A stretch of DNA of 64,000 nt from Adenophora triphylla var. japonica (Eukaryota; Streptophyta; Magnoliopsida; Asterales; Campanulaceae): assembly GCA_022495995.1 (NCBI GenBank), contig JAFEMH010002509.1, forward strand, positions 1 to 64,000. The letters run 5' to 3'. The position numbers and the translations under genes were made by a program. Under the pieces are notes generated by a model. The model worked only from the letters and a program-made list of their open reading frames with translations. It ran no database searches and was not told the DNA's origin. Position 1 is the stretch's first letter; each line of letters opens with the position of its first letter. Below are positions 44,358 through 54,190 of this stretch, in pieces.

Positions 44358-45043
44358 TTTTAACTCCCGAGCAAGAAGCGAATATGGTGCGTATTGTTGG
44401 GGTTTCTGATAAGAAGAAAGCGAGGAAGGACCATGGGAAAGCCAATGCTCGTGCTCACAGGCAGAGGGAAGCCGCATTAAGGACCAGTCAGCTTCCAAAA
44501 GACAATATTGGGATGGTGCCAATGGAAGGGGTAGATGAAGAAGATCCTTTGCTGAGCAGCAGTCATACCTTGAGCGTGACTGAGGAAGGTAATGAATCCA
44601 ACAGATCTGGCAGGCCTGACGTGAGCCCCGACCCAACTACTGATGTCAATGTAGGGACCTCCGATGCTGTCAGAGAAGGAACTAGTCCCTTGGATGTCGT
44701 AAACATTGATGACGACGCCATGGAAACTGAAGTTGATGATCAGCCTCTGAGGACTAAGAGGTTGCGATCTGACAAGGGGAATGCTGTCTCATCAAGCCAA
44801 CTGTTTCCATCTCCTCCAGCTTCTTCCTATCCCAACCAAGAAACTATTGAAGAAAGGATGCAGAGGCTGAGTGATGTTCCCTCTCTTGAAGGAGTAAATT
44901 GCCTGAGTCGCAGCTACCCAGACATGAACTTGGGCCAGGTGATTGTGAGAAGAGCGGTGGATGTGGGTCTGCTAGCTCACTTGGCTGATAAGGGCATGAC
45001 ACCCGAGGAGTTCTCAGCTCGGTCTGGGCTGGCTCATTGCGAG
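44358..45043 (+). CDS. D antisense gene, exon 2
   Basis: After the join it reads VLTPEQEANMVRIVGVSDKK, then a Lys/Arg-rich stretch (KARKDHGKANARAHRQREAA) that could bind nucleic acid or serve in nuclear import. An acidic, Ser-rich middle follows, with DDDAMETEVDDQPLRTKRLR. The end, VIVRRAVDVGLLAHLADKGM, TPEEFSARSGLAHCE, precedes GAG|GTAACT at 45043. It is open over 228 codons. Confidence 0.75.
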
Positions 45044-45140
45044 GTAACTTCCCACTTTCTCTTTTATTTTAGTCGTCTGCTCCTTTACTCGATCCACTTG
45101 AACCTCGAGCTAACACTTCTTTGTTTCCTTTGGAATGCAG

Positions 45141-45910
45141 AATCTTACAATGATTGAGCAAGCCAAGAGCTCTTGGAGGGCCTCCATTGAGAGGGAGAGA
45201 AAAGCCCTTCGTGATTATTCCAAAAAGGCTCAAGAGCTTGCGGAATGGAAAGAGAAGTATAATGACTTGGACAATTCGTATGAAGCCAACGAAGCGGTGA
45301 AGACCAAGGCTTTGTCCGACTTGGAGGCTGCGGAGTCCAAACTCAAGGAAGTGGAGGCTGAGAGGGATGCTGAGAAGAAAGAACTGGGAAGGCCAAGACC
45401 GAGCCGCCACTATTAACAAACTTTTAAAGGAGAAGGATGCCTTCTTGCTCGAGTTGCATGAACAAAGATCGACTTGAGAGAGAGAAGAGCCAGAAAGACC
45501 ACAAGGCTGCCATCGAGACAACTACTAAGGAGGCCTCTGAAGCTGCGATTGAGAAGTTCAAGGCAGGGGATGAGTATTATGATGCCATCGTGGCTAGGGC
45601 ACAAGACTTTCTCGAGGTTGGGAAAAGGCACATGGCCCGTCGAGCACTGGTGGATCCCTCAGCTACAGTTACCATCGAGCAATTAGCTCGTTGGTTTTCT
45701 GAGTCTCAGTACGACATGGCAGCTCGCCAAGGTCATTCGCTTGTTCCCTATCTTGAGAACGACTTGGCCTTTATTGCCCAGGAAGATGAAGAAGATCATT
45801 GTGAGAAGTGGGAAGCTCCCCCTGTCCTTGCTAGAAATTTTGATGTGGTCTTGGCGGAACTTGACGATGCCGAAGCCATGGAGACGATAGATGAACAAGT
45901 TTATTCGTAG
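45141..45910 (+). CDS. D antisense gene, exon 3: coiled coil, one to two frameshifts
   Basis: Acceptor TTTGGAATGCAG|AATC at 45140; the join E|NLTMIEQAKSSW is in frame. The first part (45141-45390) is heptad-rich: LRDYSKKAQELAEWKEKYND, LSDLEAAESKLKEVEAERDA. A missing base near 45391 ends this frame at 45416; the coiled coil continues in other frames to about 45470 and then in the 45437-45910 frame (LEREKSQKDHKAAIETTT, KRHMARRALVDPSATVTIEQ). It stops after DEQVYS at 45910. Protein length would be about 920 residues. The indel makes this copy probably non-functional, though only just. Confidence 0.7.
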
Positions 45911-46739
45911 TCGGGTAAACCTTTAGACCCTCAAAGAACAAGGAGAGGAGGAGGGTCGAGCCGCTACCGACGACCAAGGCGATGTCGGCCAGACTCCTGA
46001 ATTGTTTAGTTGGATTTGTAATGAACAAGTTCCAAACAATATTTTGTTTTTTGCTTTAACATTATTCGAATGCCTTGGCCCAGTTTTTTGGGAGGCAAAA
46101 TATTTTTGTAAGTTAATTTTGTCCAAGTCTTAGCCCGTTTTGGGAGACTTCTCTATCATAGCTGACTTTTGTTTTCAGAATGTTGTATGTTTTTCATTCC
46201 ATATTGTATGTCGAGCTAGATGTAGATAATATAAATGAGTCAATTTGAGCCTAGAGGCGACTTGATCTTGTTGGTTTAGTCGACCTCAGACTTGATTAAC
46301 TTTTTTGTGAACGAGATTGATCATAAGTCGAACCTGTTCATACCATTTGAACTGATTAAGAATCGAGTTAGTTGGAACGAAGTCGACTAAGAGTCGGACT
46401 TGTTAAGTGAACAAAGCTGATTTAGAATCGAGCTTGTTAGAACGAAGCTGACTAAAAGTCGAGCCTATTAGGGTGAAGCTGACTAAGAGTCGAGCTAAGA
46501 TGAACTGACTAAGAGTCGAGCTCATCAGAACAAAGTCGACTAAGAGTCGGACTTGTTAAATAAACAAGGCTGATTAAGAATCGAGCTTGTTAGAACGAAG
46601 CTGACTAAGAGTCGAGCTTGTTGATATTAATGTAACACTATGTTTGATCGAATAAATTGCTCTTTTCATTGAAGTAGGAATCATGCTTACATCAATTCGA
46701 AACTAGCTTTAACACAAACTTGAACTTTGAAATTGAAAA
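45911..46739. other. D spacer between the antisense gene and integrase
   Basis: No gene. It contains 46300-46630, a minisatellite. The 3' ends of the antisense gene and pol converge here, so it must hold both polyadenylation signals; several T/A-rich stretches (46020-46110) could serve. Confidence 0.5.
46300..46635. repeat. Degenerate minisatellite in D, about 33-bp unit
   Basis: About ten copies of a CTGACTAAGAGTCGAGCTTG-TTAGAACGAAG unit with varied linker (GTTAAATAAACAAGG, ATGAA). Some alternate between GAGTCGAGC and GAATCGAGC forms. Confidence 0.75.
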
Positions 46740-47297
46740 CTAGAAGTAGTATTTGATGAGGTGAGTAGCATGCCAAGGATGTTTCAACTCGTCACCTCCA
46801 GGATGAGCTATCATGTAGGTTCCTTCCTTGACGATTCGAGTGACTACATAGGGACCTTCCCAGTTAGGAGATAGCTTGTTCTGCTGGGTCCTTCTACCCG
46901 TTGCCTCAATCTTTCTCAGTACATAATCTCCAACTTGAAAAGACCTTGCCTTGACCCTCTTGTCGTGATAGCTCTTAGTTCGCTGCTTGTAATTGACCAT
47001 TCGGAGGTAAGCTGTTTCTCGCTTCTCGTCGACTAGATCCAGGTCTATTAATCTATTGGCATCATTTTGCTCTTGATTGAAGAAAGTCACTCTAGCAGTG
47101 GGGAATGCGAGTTCGGCGGAGTGCCATAGCCTCGACCCATACGTAAGAGCAAAAGGGGTTTCCCAGTAGGCCCCACAGTGGTTGTACGAACCGCCCCGAA
47201 GAGCAAGGGGAGTTCGTCCAACCAATTGTTTCGTCGACCTACGAGTCCGAGTCTTGAGCGAAGATAGAACAAGTTTATTTCTTTGCTGACTGCCCAT
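46740..47297 (-). CDS. D integrase, C-terminal part
   Basis: Contains ETPFALTYGSRLWHSAELAF, KRVKARSFQVGDYVLRKIEA, KLSPNWEGPYVVTRIVKEGT and HPWHATHLIKYYF at its end, the typical GPY/F-type C-terminus of Tat integrase. A frameshift around 47270-47300 separates it from the core ORF, with which it overlaps. Confidence 0.9.
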   Translation of the reverse strand: MGSQQRNKLVLSSLKTRTRRSTKQLVGRTPLALRGGSYNHCGAYWETPFALTYGSRLWHSAELAFPTARVTFFNQEQNDANRLIDLDLVDEKRETAYLRMVNYKQRTKSYHDKRVKARSFQVGDYVLRKIEATGRRTQQNKLSPNWEGPYVVTRIVKEGTYMIAHPGGDELKHPWHATHLIKYYF

Positions 47298-48312
47298 TTC
47301 CTTGAGGATAGGCGATAGAAGATTTCCAATGTTTGATTCCTACTCGCTTCATCTCTGCTTCGAAAGTCTGGGAGAACTGTAAACCATTGTCAGACACTAT
47401 AGCTCGAGGAAAACCAAACCGACACCAAATGAAGTCATGAATAAAGTTGATAGCATTTTCCTCTGTGATGCGAGCTAATGGTTTTGCCTCAACCCACTTA
47501 GTGAAGTAATCTATGGCGACGATCACATACTTGCAGTTTCCTCGGGCGGGAGGGAAGGGTCCAATCAGGTCGACGCCCCACATGTCAAATGGCCAAGCTG
47601 CGATCACAGGAGTCTGCTCTGTTGTAGGCACATGGGGAAGGTTGGCAAACCTTTGGCATTGATCACATTGCTGAACAAAGTTGTGAGTGTCAGCTCTCAT
47701 GTGTGGCCAGTAGTATCCCAATGTGATTAACTTGTCAGCAAGAGTCCTGGCCCCCGGGTGTCCACCACAAATTCCACTATGCACCTCGTGTATCAATAGG
47801 GCGACCTCTTGGGGATGGATGCACTTTAGCAATGGCCGAGTATAAGATCTCCTGAACAGGTCGCCTCCTTGAATGACATACCTTGGAGCTTTCTTTTTGA
47901 TAGCTCGAGCCTTCTTCTCGTCATCTGGCAGCTCTCCATTTTCTAGGTATGCTTTCATTTCCTCGATCCAACACTTCTCCTGAGTCCAATTTCTTGAGGG
48001 ATCATCTATGCAATGAATTTTTACCCTCTCATAGGCTGGATTTTCGAGGAAGGAGATGGGCTCGTCATGTGGCTCATCTGAAGTAGCCAGTTTCGAAAGG
48101 AGATCAGCCAGCTCGTTATCTTCTCTTCCAATCCTTTGAATCTCCCAGAATTCTAAGTCCTTTATTAGCTCCTTCACCAGGTCGCAGTATTTGATGAGAG
48201 TAGAACTAAGCACTTCGTACTCGCCTCTGACCTGGTTGACTATCAATTGTGAGTCACAGTAAGCCATGATCTTAGTTGCTCCGAAGCACTTGGCGTACTC
48301 AATAGGCTGCAA
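47275..48312 (-). CDS. D second RNase H and integrase core
   Basis: The N-terminal third is the end of an archaeal-type RNase H: KIMAYCDSQLIVNQVRGEYE and GREDNELADLLSKLATS. The integrase follows: HHCC finger (HEVHSGICGGHPGARTLADK, CDQCQRFA), then FDMWGVDLIGPFPPARG, DYFTKWVEAKPLA, IVSDNGLQFSQTFE (second Asp) and SSIAYPQGNGQSAKK. The third catalytic residue lies where the sequence is shifted: QSAKK replaces the usual QAEA or QVEA, so the Glu is lost or out of frame. Confidence 0.9.
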   Translation of the reverse strand: MQPIEYAKCFGATKIMAYCDSQLIVNQVRGEYEVLSSTLIKYCDLVKELIKDLEFWEIQRIGREDNELADLLSKLATSDEPHDEPISFLENPAYERVKIHCIDDPSRNWTQEKCWIEEMKAYLENGELPDDEKKARAIKKKAPRYVIQGGDLFRRSYTRPLLKCIHPQEVALLIHEVHSGICGGHPGARTLADKLITLGYYWPHMRADTHNFVQQCDQCQRFANLPHVPTTEQTPVIAAWPFDMWGVDLIGPFPPARGNCKYVIVAIDYFTKWVEAKPLARITEENAINFIHDFIWCRFGFPRAIVSDNGLQFSQTFEAEMKRVGIKHWKSSIAYPQGNGQSAKK

Positions 48313-48870
48313 TCAAGGCCTCGTATTCGGCTGGTTATTGGAAGCATCAAACTTGAACCTTAGTGATTCCTCATATACGGTCCCGGCTTCGGCTCAATCA
48401 ACACTATTCCAGCTCCTGCTATTCTTGGTCGGCGCCCGTCCGAATAGACCTTCCAACAATCGTCGGGTAGACTAATGACGACACAGGACTCTGGTTCTTT
48501 TCCCTTAGCTTTTTCTTTAGGAACTCGTTGCTCATTTGTCTTCCTTGGTGAACGTGAGCTCGACCAAGAAGTCGGCTAGAGCTTGAGCCTTCAACGCCTT
48601 TCGAGGTCGATAGTCAATGTCAAATTCGGTGAGGGCAATTGACCCAATTGAAGCGATCGACACGAACTCTCGGGCTTGTGCAATATCTTTCTCAAAGGTG
48701 CCTTAGTAAGAACCACGATTGGATGAGCTAGAAAATAAGCTCGCAGCTTCCTTGAAGCCACGACTAGAGCATAGGCAACCTTCTCAGCGTTGTAATACCT
48801 ACTTTCCACATCTGATAAAGCTTTTCTGCCGATATAGTACACGAGGCTTGAAGCCCCTCATCCTCTCTAA
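48313..48870 (-). pseudogene. D RNase H regions, frameshifted
   Basis: ORF 48591-48842 reads MYYIGRKALSDVESRYYNAE, KVAYALVVASRKLRAYFLAH and VVLTKAPLRKILHKPE, the RNase H block that follows RT. From 48313 to 48590 the start of the second RNase H is present in shifted frames (GAGIVLIEPKPG). Confidence 0.8.
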
Positions 48871-49866
48871 TCAACACTGCCGCGACCGACTTGTCTCCAC
48901 GGATAGATATACAAACAAAGTCTCTCCGGTGGTCGGGCTACTTAGCGGGGGTGGAGTAGCGAGGTAATCCTTTAGCTGTTGGAACGACGAATGACATTCG
49001 GTCGTCCATTCAAAACTTTTCGTCCCCCTCAATGCTTTGAAGAAGGGGAGAGACCGCTCTGCTGACTTTGATATGAAGCGACCAAGAGCTGCTACCCTTC
49101 CGTTAAGTCGCTGCATCTCTTTGATATTGGTGGGAGCCTTCATGTCGACTAAAGCCTTTATCTTCTCTGGATTAGCTTCTATGCCCCTTTGAGATACCAT
49201 GAATCCCAAGAACTTGCCAGCTGCCACTCCAAACACACATTTGCTGGGGTTGAGCTTCATGTCGTTTGCTCGTAAATTGGCGAATGTCTCCTTTAGGTCG
49301 ACCACGTGACTCCCGGCCTTAGTTTTAATGATCATGTCGTCAACGTATGCCTCCATATTTCGACCAATCTGTGAGGCAAAGACTTTGTTCACCATCCTGC
49401 GATAGGTCGCTCCTGCATTCTTCAATCCAAAAGGCATCATATTGTAGCGGTAGATGCCTCCAGTACTTTGAAATTCCGTTTTCACTATGTCATCCTCGTG
49501 CATCTTTATCTGGTGATATCCCGAGTAAGCATCCAGGAAACTGAGAGTAGAGTGACCAGCAATGGAATCAACAAGCTTGTCAATTCTAGGAAGAGGATAG
49601 CTATCCTTCGGGCAAGCTAGATTGAGAGTAGTGAAGTCGACACACATCCGCCACTTGCCATTCGATTTCTTCACCATGACCACGTTGGCCAACCACGTTG
49701 TATGAGTGGCCTCTTTGATTATCCCTGCACTCAAAAGTTTTTGTACCTCAGTTTTTATGGCCTCCTCCTTGTCGCGAGCAAAGCTTCTCAATTTTTGGGG
49801 TCTAGGCTTTATGGTCGGGTTGACTTCCGATCTGTGAGCAATGACCTCCTCCTTGATTCCCCTCAT
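48871..49866 (-). CDS. D reverse transcriptase
   Basis: An intact 331-residue frame. SAGIIKEATHTTWLANVVMV, KWRMCVDFTTLNLACPKD, YPLPRIDKLVDSIAGHSTLS, FLDAYSGYHQIKM, MMPFGLKNAGATYRRMVNKV, catalytic YVDDMII (about 49330-49350), LNPSKCVFGVAAGKFLGFMV and KEMQRLNGRVAALGRFIS cover the fingers, palm and thumb. It is the best preserved pol domain in the window and suits placing D in a phylogeny. Confidence 0.95.
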   Translation of the reverse strand: MRGIKEEVIAHRSEVNPTIKPRPQKLRSFARDKEEAIKTEVQKLLSAGIIKEATHTTWLANVVMVKKSNGKWRMCVDFTTLNLACPKDSYPLPRIDKLVDSIAGHSTLSFLDAYSGYHQIKMHEDDIVKTEFQSTGGIYRYNMMPFGLKNAGATYRRMVNKVFASQIGRNMEAYVDDMIIKTKAGSHVVDLKETFANLRANDMKLNPSKCVFGVAAGKFLGFMVSQRGIEANPEKIKALVDMKAPTNIKEMQRLNGRVAALGRFISKSAERSLPFFKALRGTKSFEWTTECHSSFQQLKDYLATPPPLSSPTTGETLFVYLSVETSRSRQC

Positions 49867-49871
49867 GTCTT

Positions 49872-50216
49872 CTACCCTCCATGCAAAGACATCATTACTT
49901 TCTTTGAGTAGCTCGATGATTTACGCTCGCTCCTCAGGCGATATTTGTTTCCCAATCTGAATTTTTTGGTCGGGGTAAGAAGGGTTGGTGATTGCGACTC
50001 TAGCTCATCCGCGGCTTCTAGCTCTGGTCCATCTACGAATTGTAGAGTCTCCACTATGATTTCCCTGACCTTTTGTCTTTCCTCAGCTCCTAATTGTGGA
50101 GCCTCCTCAGCTATCATATCGTCAAGCTTGTCTGCAACCTTGTTGGTAGTGGTGGTGGCCCCCGAGTTATTGTCGAGCTGGAGGCATAGGGTTACTATGA
50201 CGACTTGATCGACCAT
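49872..50216 (-). CDS. D protease-RT linker
   Basis: Acidic linker (DKLDDMIAEEAPQLGAEERQ, VDGPELEAADELE) before RT, open over 114 codons. It overlaps no known domain; a spacer of this type is common in Tat polyproteins. The frame to RT is broken at about 49870. Confidence 0.55.
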   Translation of the reverse strand: MVDQVVIVTLCLQLDNNSGATTTTNKVADKLDDMIAEEAPQLGAEERQKVREIIVETLQFVDGPELEAADELESQSPTLLTPTKKFRLGNKYRLRSERKSSSYSKKVMMSLHGG

Positions 50217-50299
50217 AACTATATCTGTGAATCGACCTCGGTGGTGTTAGAGTGACGTGTCGACTCAAGCATGACCTCGTCATTTGAGCGATAGGTCGA

Positions 50300-51000
50300 C
50301 TCTACCACGTCGGTGATTGTTGACGATCGGGTAGTTTTAGTGGCCAAGTGGGACGGCTTCAAGTAACCATCGGCGAGTCTCGATCTCTAGCTCCCTTTTC
50401 TTCCTTTCTCTTAGAACATGATCCGAGATAAGCACGAGTTTGTGCCTTGTACGCAACCCACTCCGGCGAGGTGTGGGGAACTTTACTCCATTGGTGAGGG
50501 ATTGATGCTACCATTCCAAGAAGCGACTGTCCGGGGAATTCCAAGGATGGCGGCATAGTCACTATTTACATCAATTACGATAAATTGTACCTTCGAGACA
50601 ACCACGAGGGGGTCTTTGGCCTAGGTCAACGTCGAGCACTATCCGGCCTTTAGCATCAACTCGATGGTTGGTGAAGCCCTCCAACTGCCATCATATCTCT
50701 CCAATTGTTCTTCATTAAGACCCATCTCCTTGAAAGTTTTGTAAAACAAAAATATCCTTGCGAGGCCCAGTGTCGACTAAGAGTACGCTCGTCGTGCATC
50801 CATCAATGAGACCTTGGGATGACGAGAACTTGCTCCCTAGCCGCCATATTAGTTGCCGGTTCGTGGGGTAGAAGGCGATCGCTTCATCTCTTACTTCTCT
50901 CCTTGGAGGCACATGTGGGGCCTTATTGAGCCGGAATATCTTGTGCTTGATGGCCGTGTTGCTCGCTTGTTCGGTAATGACCCCCCGAGTCTCGGTCTAG
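50300..51000 (-). pseudogene. D protease, frameshifted
   Basis: ORF 50715-50912 contains TTSVLLVDTGPRKDIFVLQN, the catalytic D-T-G. Toward RT (50530-50600) shifted frames give VIDVNSDYAAILGIPR, the flap region. ORF 50359-50562 is a shifted part. At least two indels. Confidence 0.7.
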
Positions 51001-52921
51001 GTTGCCTAGGTCCTTGCTTGCCCACTGTGGTTGCTCACCTCCTCCCGAGTTTGAGGTCTCTTCACATAAGCTTCAAGTCTCCCACAGTCGACCATTCTCT
51101 GGATGATACGCTTTAATCCCAAGCAATCCTGCGTGAGATGACCGGTGTCTTTGTGGTAGTCGCAGTGCTAACATTGTCCCTCCTAAACTTGTTGCTGGAT
51201 TCATTGGGACAGGAGGAGCTAGCTCGGCGGCATTCAAAATCTCGAGTTCGACTCACCGTGAGGGAGTAAGCTTCGGGCACCTTCTCTGTTGCCCTAGTTA
51301 CATTCTTTCCATTTTTATTGTTCCCCCATTCTTGTTGGAGTCCTTTTTATCGTCGCGACTTCAACCTTGGGGCTCTTACCATTCTTCTTTTCTTTCCTCT
51401 CCTCGGCAGAAGCGACGTTGTATACCTTCTCAACCAATTCCTGTCGAGTTGTTCTTGTACGAACTGTGAGCTCGTAATCCATGTCTTCGAGGAAATACCG
51501 TTTCGGAAGCGAGTTAATGACTTCCACATCAGTGAGGTCTTCCTCATCTTATCAACCATCTCTTTGAACTTGGTGAAATAGCTCATCGAGCTTTCATTCT
51601 TACCACTGCACCAAGTTATTCGAGATCGATGACGGTTATCTTCCGAGCTCACTGCTGGATCGAGAAGCGGTCTAAGAATTTCGTTACGAAGCATGCCCCA
51701 GTGGTGATACTACCGGCGGCCAAACCATTGAACCAAGTTAGGGTTTGCCTCGGTAAGATAGTGTGCTTAGGGAGAGCTTTGCACATGTTGTCATCCTCAT
51801 TGGCGACAAAACACATAGTGGCTTCCGGATGTGATATGTGGCTCCTGGCATTTGTCGACCCAGTACTTCTCCAGAAGAGGCAACTTTGAAAGTAGGAGGG
51901 AGGTCGACTATCTCTGATTTCTTTGGAAAAAGGTCGAAGAGCAAAGTCAATTCGTTCAACCTTTCCCGTATCTTTTTTCTTCTCCTCTTCCCATTGTTCG
52001 AATTTCTTCTTCATCAATAGCCATTCTCTAGCATCGGGTCTTTCATCTCTGGAGGAGCGGCATTGGACCTCTGGCCCTCACTTAAGGGGAGTCACTGCCT
52101 ACTCCTTCGGTCCACTGTGAAGAATTGGTCGCTTTACGATCTTATTGGAGATCTATGCATTACTTCTTTGAGGCGACCTGCGCCTCTCGGCGGCGAGCGG
52201 CGACTGCGCTGTTATCTCCATGTGGCGACTGCGCCTTTCCCTCTCTCGGGCGACCTACGCCCATTCTGTCTCTTTGAGACCACGATCTCTGTGTTCTTCT
52301 TTGAAACATGCATTTCTATTGGGTACATTAGCTTGAAGTCCTCAAATCCGAGATTGAGCCTCTGTTCTCTGTTTACATTGAGGCTAGCCCTTAAATCGTT
52401 ACTCGGCATGAACTATAGTAGGAGCTCGACGTACTATTACTGTCCTCGCCGTTACGCCCCACACCTTCGTTTGGCCTAGCACTCCTGGCTTTCTTTGTTG
52501 GAGACTTGGGAGGGAGCAATCCCTTTTCGAACGTACGTCGGCACCGCTCCGCCTCCTCCGTATGGCTATCAAGTCGGCCAAAAATTTGAGCTCGCTCTAA
52601 CATCATTTCCTTCTTGCTCATTGGGGTTGGTGGAGGGACCTGCCTGTTTCCAAACATTCACTGAGCATTTGGACGCTTTGGAGGAGGTGGAACTTCTTGC
52701 CCATCCATATGTCTTTTCCCTCTCCTTGTGTCAGGCAATCCCCTGCCGTCAACGACACTAGTAGAGCGTGTGGCTCTACCATGAGGACGATTTGGTGGGG
52801 GAGGAGGCAAGTTCAAGTTTTCAGCATTGACATTGAGATTTCCTGCGTTTGTATTGGGGTTGTTGTTCACCTCAATGAATTCTTCAGAAGCATCTTCAAC
52901 ATGCCCGTCTGGGGTTACCAT
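51001..52921 (-). pseudogene. D gag, frameshifted
   Basis: Start MVTPDGHVEDASEEFIEVNN at 52921, followed by Asn/Pro-rich and basic segments. The gag core in 51649-52017 reads LPRQTLTWFNGLAAGSITTG and ACFVTKFLDRFSIQQ; 51347-51694 continues YFTKFKEMVDKMRKTS. A zinc-knuckle-like DYHKDTGHLTQDC is present in shifted frames near 51130-51175. At least five frame breaks. Confidence 0.75.
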
Positions 52922-52964
52922 TGTTGTAGGTTGATGAACTTTTCGAGGTCAAGCTTAAGCACGT

Positions 52965-52982
52965 TTCCCGGCAATGGAACCA
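52965..52982 (-). promoter_or_regulatory. D primer-binding site
   Basis: Sense TGGTTCCATTGCCGGGAA, 2 nt after the 5' LTR end. The same 18 bases follow the E LTR at 60954. I cannot name the tRNA from memory. Confidence 0.7.
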
Positions 52983-52984
52983 AG

Positions 52985-53641
52985 CGATCTTTGCGGGAAA
53001 TGTGCTTATCAATCTTCCTCCACGTGGCGGGGCGATCACCTGGCTTCTTGACACTGCAGAACCCACGACTAGCCGGATGTGTCTCCGGCGAAGACGCTCG
53101 GGCGTGAGAGTAAGATAACAGTTGTATATAGCTCAAAATGTATTGAATAATGAACTCAGAATACAAAATGGCAGTTACCTTTCACCGTTTGGTAGTGATG
53201 AAGTATTTATAGGCAAGAGTGATGTATTTTTGGGGAGCGACATGTCCTCAGAGATTATAGCGGCGGTTACTTGGACGTGGGAACATGTCTATAACGGTCC
53301 ACGATTTATAGGGATGTGGTTATGAGGATTGTTCAACCAAATAAGCCGGCCCAGTGTTAAGTCGTCACTTGTTGGTTTAGGTCGAGGTCGTCACTCGTGG
53401 AATGGTCGACCTGACTGTCGGGTAGAGCATGATTCGTACCCGAGTTATAATATGGATTCTGAGGTCGGATTAAGTTAAGTCGGGGCCTGGTGAGCCGGAC
53501 CATGGGCTTAGTCGACTGATCTTTGAAATGGGCTTTGGGCCTTGCTCTGACTGGGTCAGCCCTATTGAGAATGTGATAATCAAAGCTGGATGTAATTGGG
53601 CTTTACTTGCTTGGCCCAACTCGGCACTTTTGGTATGTTCA
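52985..53641 (-). mobile_element. D 5' LTR
   Basis: 657 bp, matching 41553-42212. The inner end reads CGATCG in sense instead of CATCA, so the terminal CA has mutated. TATA box (minus) at 53204-53211. The right end, TGTTCA on the plus strand, abuts C's LTR at 53642. Confidence 0.9.
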
Positions 53642-53791
53642 ATAATATATTTAAAATATCATATAAGTTATAAAATGCTAACTAACACATAATTGTCACA
53701 ATAAAATGCAAAACATATAATAATATGAAATGCTCGCCATAATTACCAATTCAAGCATATATCAATTATGCCTAGGCCTAGGGTCGTGACA
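53642..53791 (-). mobile_element. C 5' LTR, remainder after D
   Basis: Continues C's LTR (matches 34347-34502) and ends GTCGTGACA, followed by the target duplication gtatt. Confidence 0.9.
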
Positions 53792-53796
53792 GTATT

Positions 53797-54190
53797 AACC
53801 ACCACAATCAGATCTAACATTCTTAATAGTCTTTCCATGTTGGTTTTCAACTTCAGCTTTATAAGATTTGAAAACGTCCAATGATTGATACTTTTCACGA
53901 AGCAAATAAATGTATAAATAACGAGAGTAATCGTCTATAAACGTGATAAAATATTGTTGATCATCCCATGAAGGTGTAGTGAATGGTTCACAAATATCCG
54001 TATGAATTAGTTTCAATACGTTTGATGGTCTCAAGGATTCTTCCCATTTAGTGTTTGTAATTTTTTCTTTAAAAAACTCAATGCAAAAGTTTTTATCTGA
54101 AGTATCAAGTTTGTTTAGAATTTCCTCTGACACAAGCTTATCAATTCTCCTTTTGGAGATATGACCCAAATGTCGATGCCATAGGGTATA
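53797..54190 (-). pseudogene. B integrase, N-terminal part
   Basis: LWHRHLGHISKRRIDKLVSE (GAG pre-integrase/zinc region), LIHTDICEPFTTPSWDDQQY, FITFIDDYSRYLYIYLLREK, then TIKNVRSDCGG, where C inserted. The first two catalytic Asp residues are here; the rest is at 31526-32229. Confidence 0.9.

Larger units (their letters stand above)
41553..53641 (-). mobile_element. Element D: Tat-lineage Ty3/gypsy retrotransposon with antisense gene
   Basis: Minus strand, 12.1 kb. LTRs 41553-42212 and 52985-53641 (sense TGAACATACC start). Order in sense: 5' LTR, primer site, gag, protease, RT, RNase H, second RNase H, integrase, spacer with repeats, antisense gene, polypurine tract, 3' LTR. The extra RNase H and the antisense gene between integrase and 3' LTR mark the Tat lineage (possibly Retand-like). 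It sits in C's 5' LTR; C's sequence resumes at 53642, but there is no clear 5-bp duplication. Confidence 0.9.
32230..53791 (-). mobile_element. Element C: chromovirus Ty3/gypsy retrotransposon, with D inside its 5' LTR
   Basis: Minus strand. 3' LTR 32230-34502, polypurine tract, integrase with chromodomain, RNase H, RT, protease, gag, primer site, 5' LTR 39365-41552 plus 53642-53791. LTR length over 2 kb, a tRNA-iMet primer site and a C-terminal chromodomain fit a Tekay/Del-type chromovirus. Without D it is about 9.5 kb. A 5-bp target duplication proves insertion into B. A MITE in pol and several shifts disable it. Confidence 0.9.

Noticed and set aside
42698..45910. Idea that this is a host gene into which D inserted
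   Set aside because: It lies wholly between D's integrase and polypurine tract, and its Transposase_28-like content is known from Tat elements.
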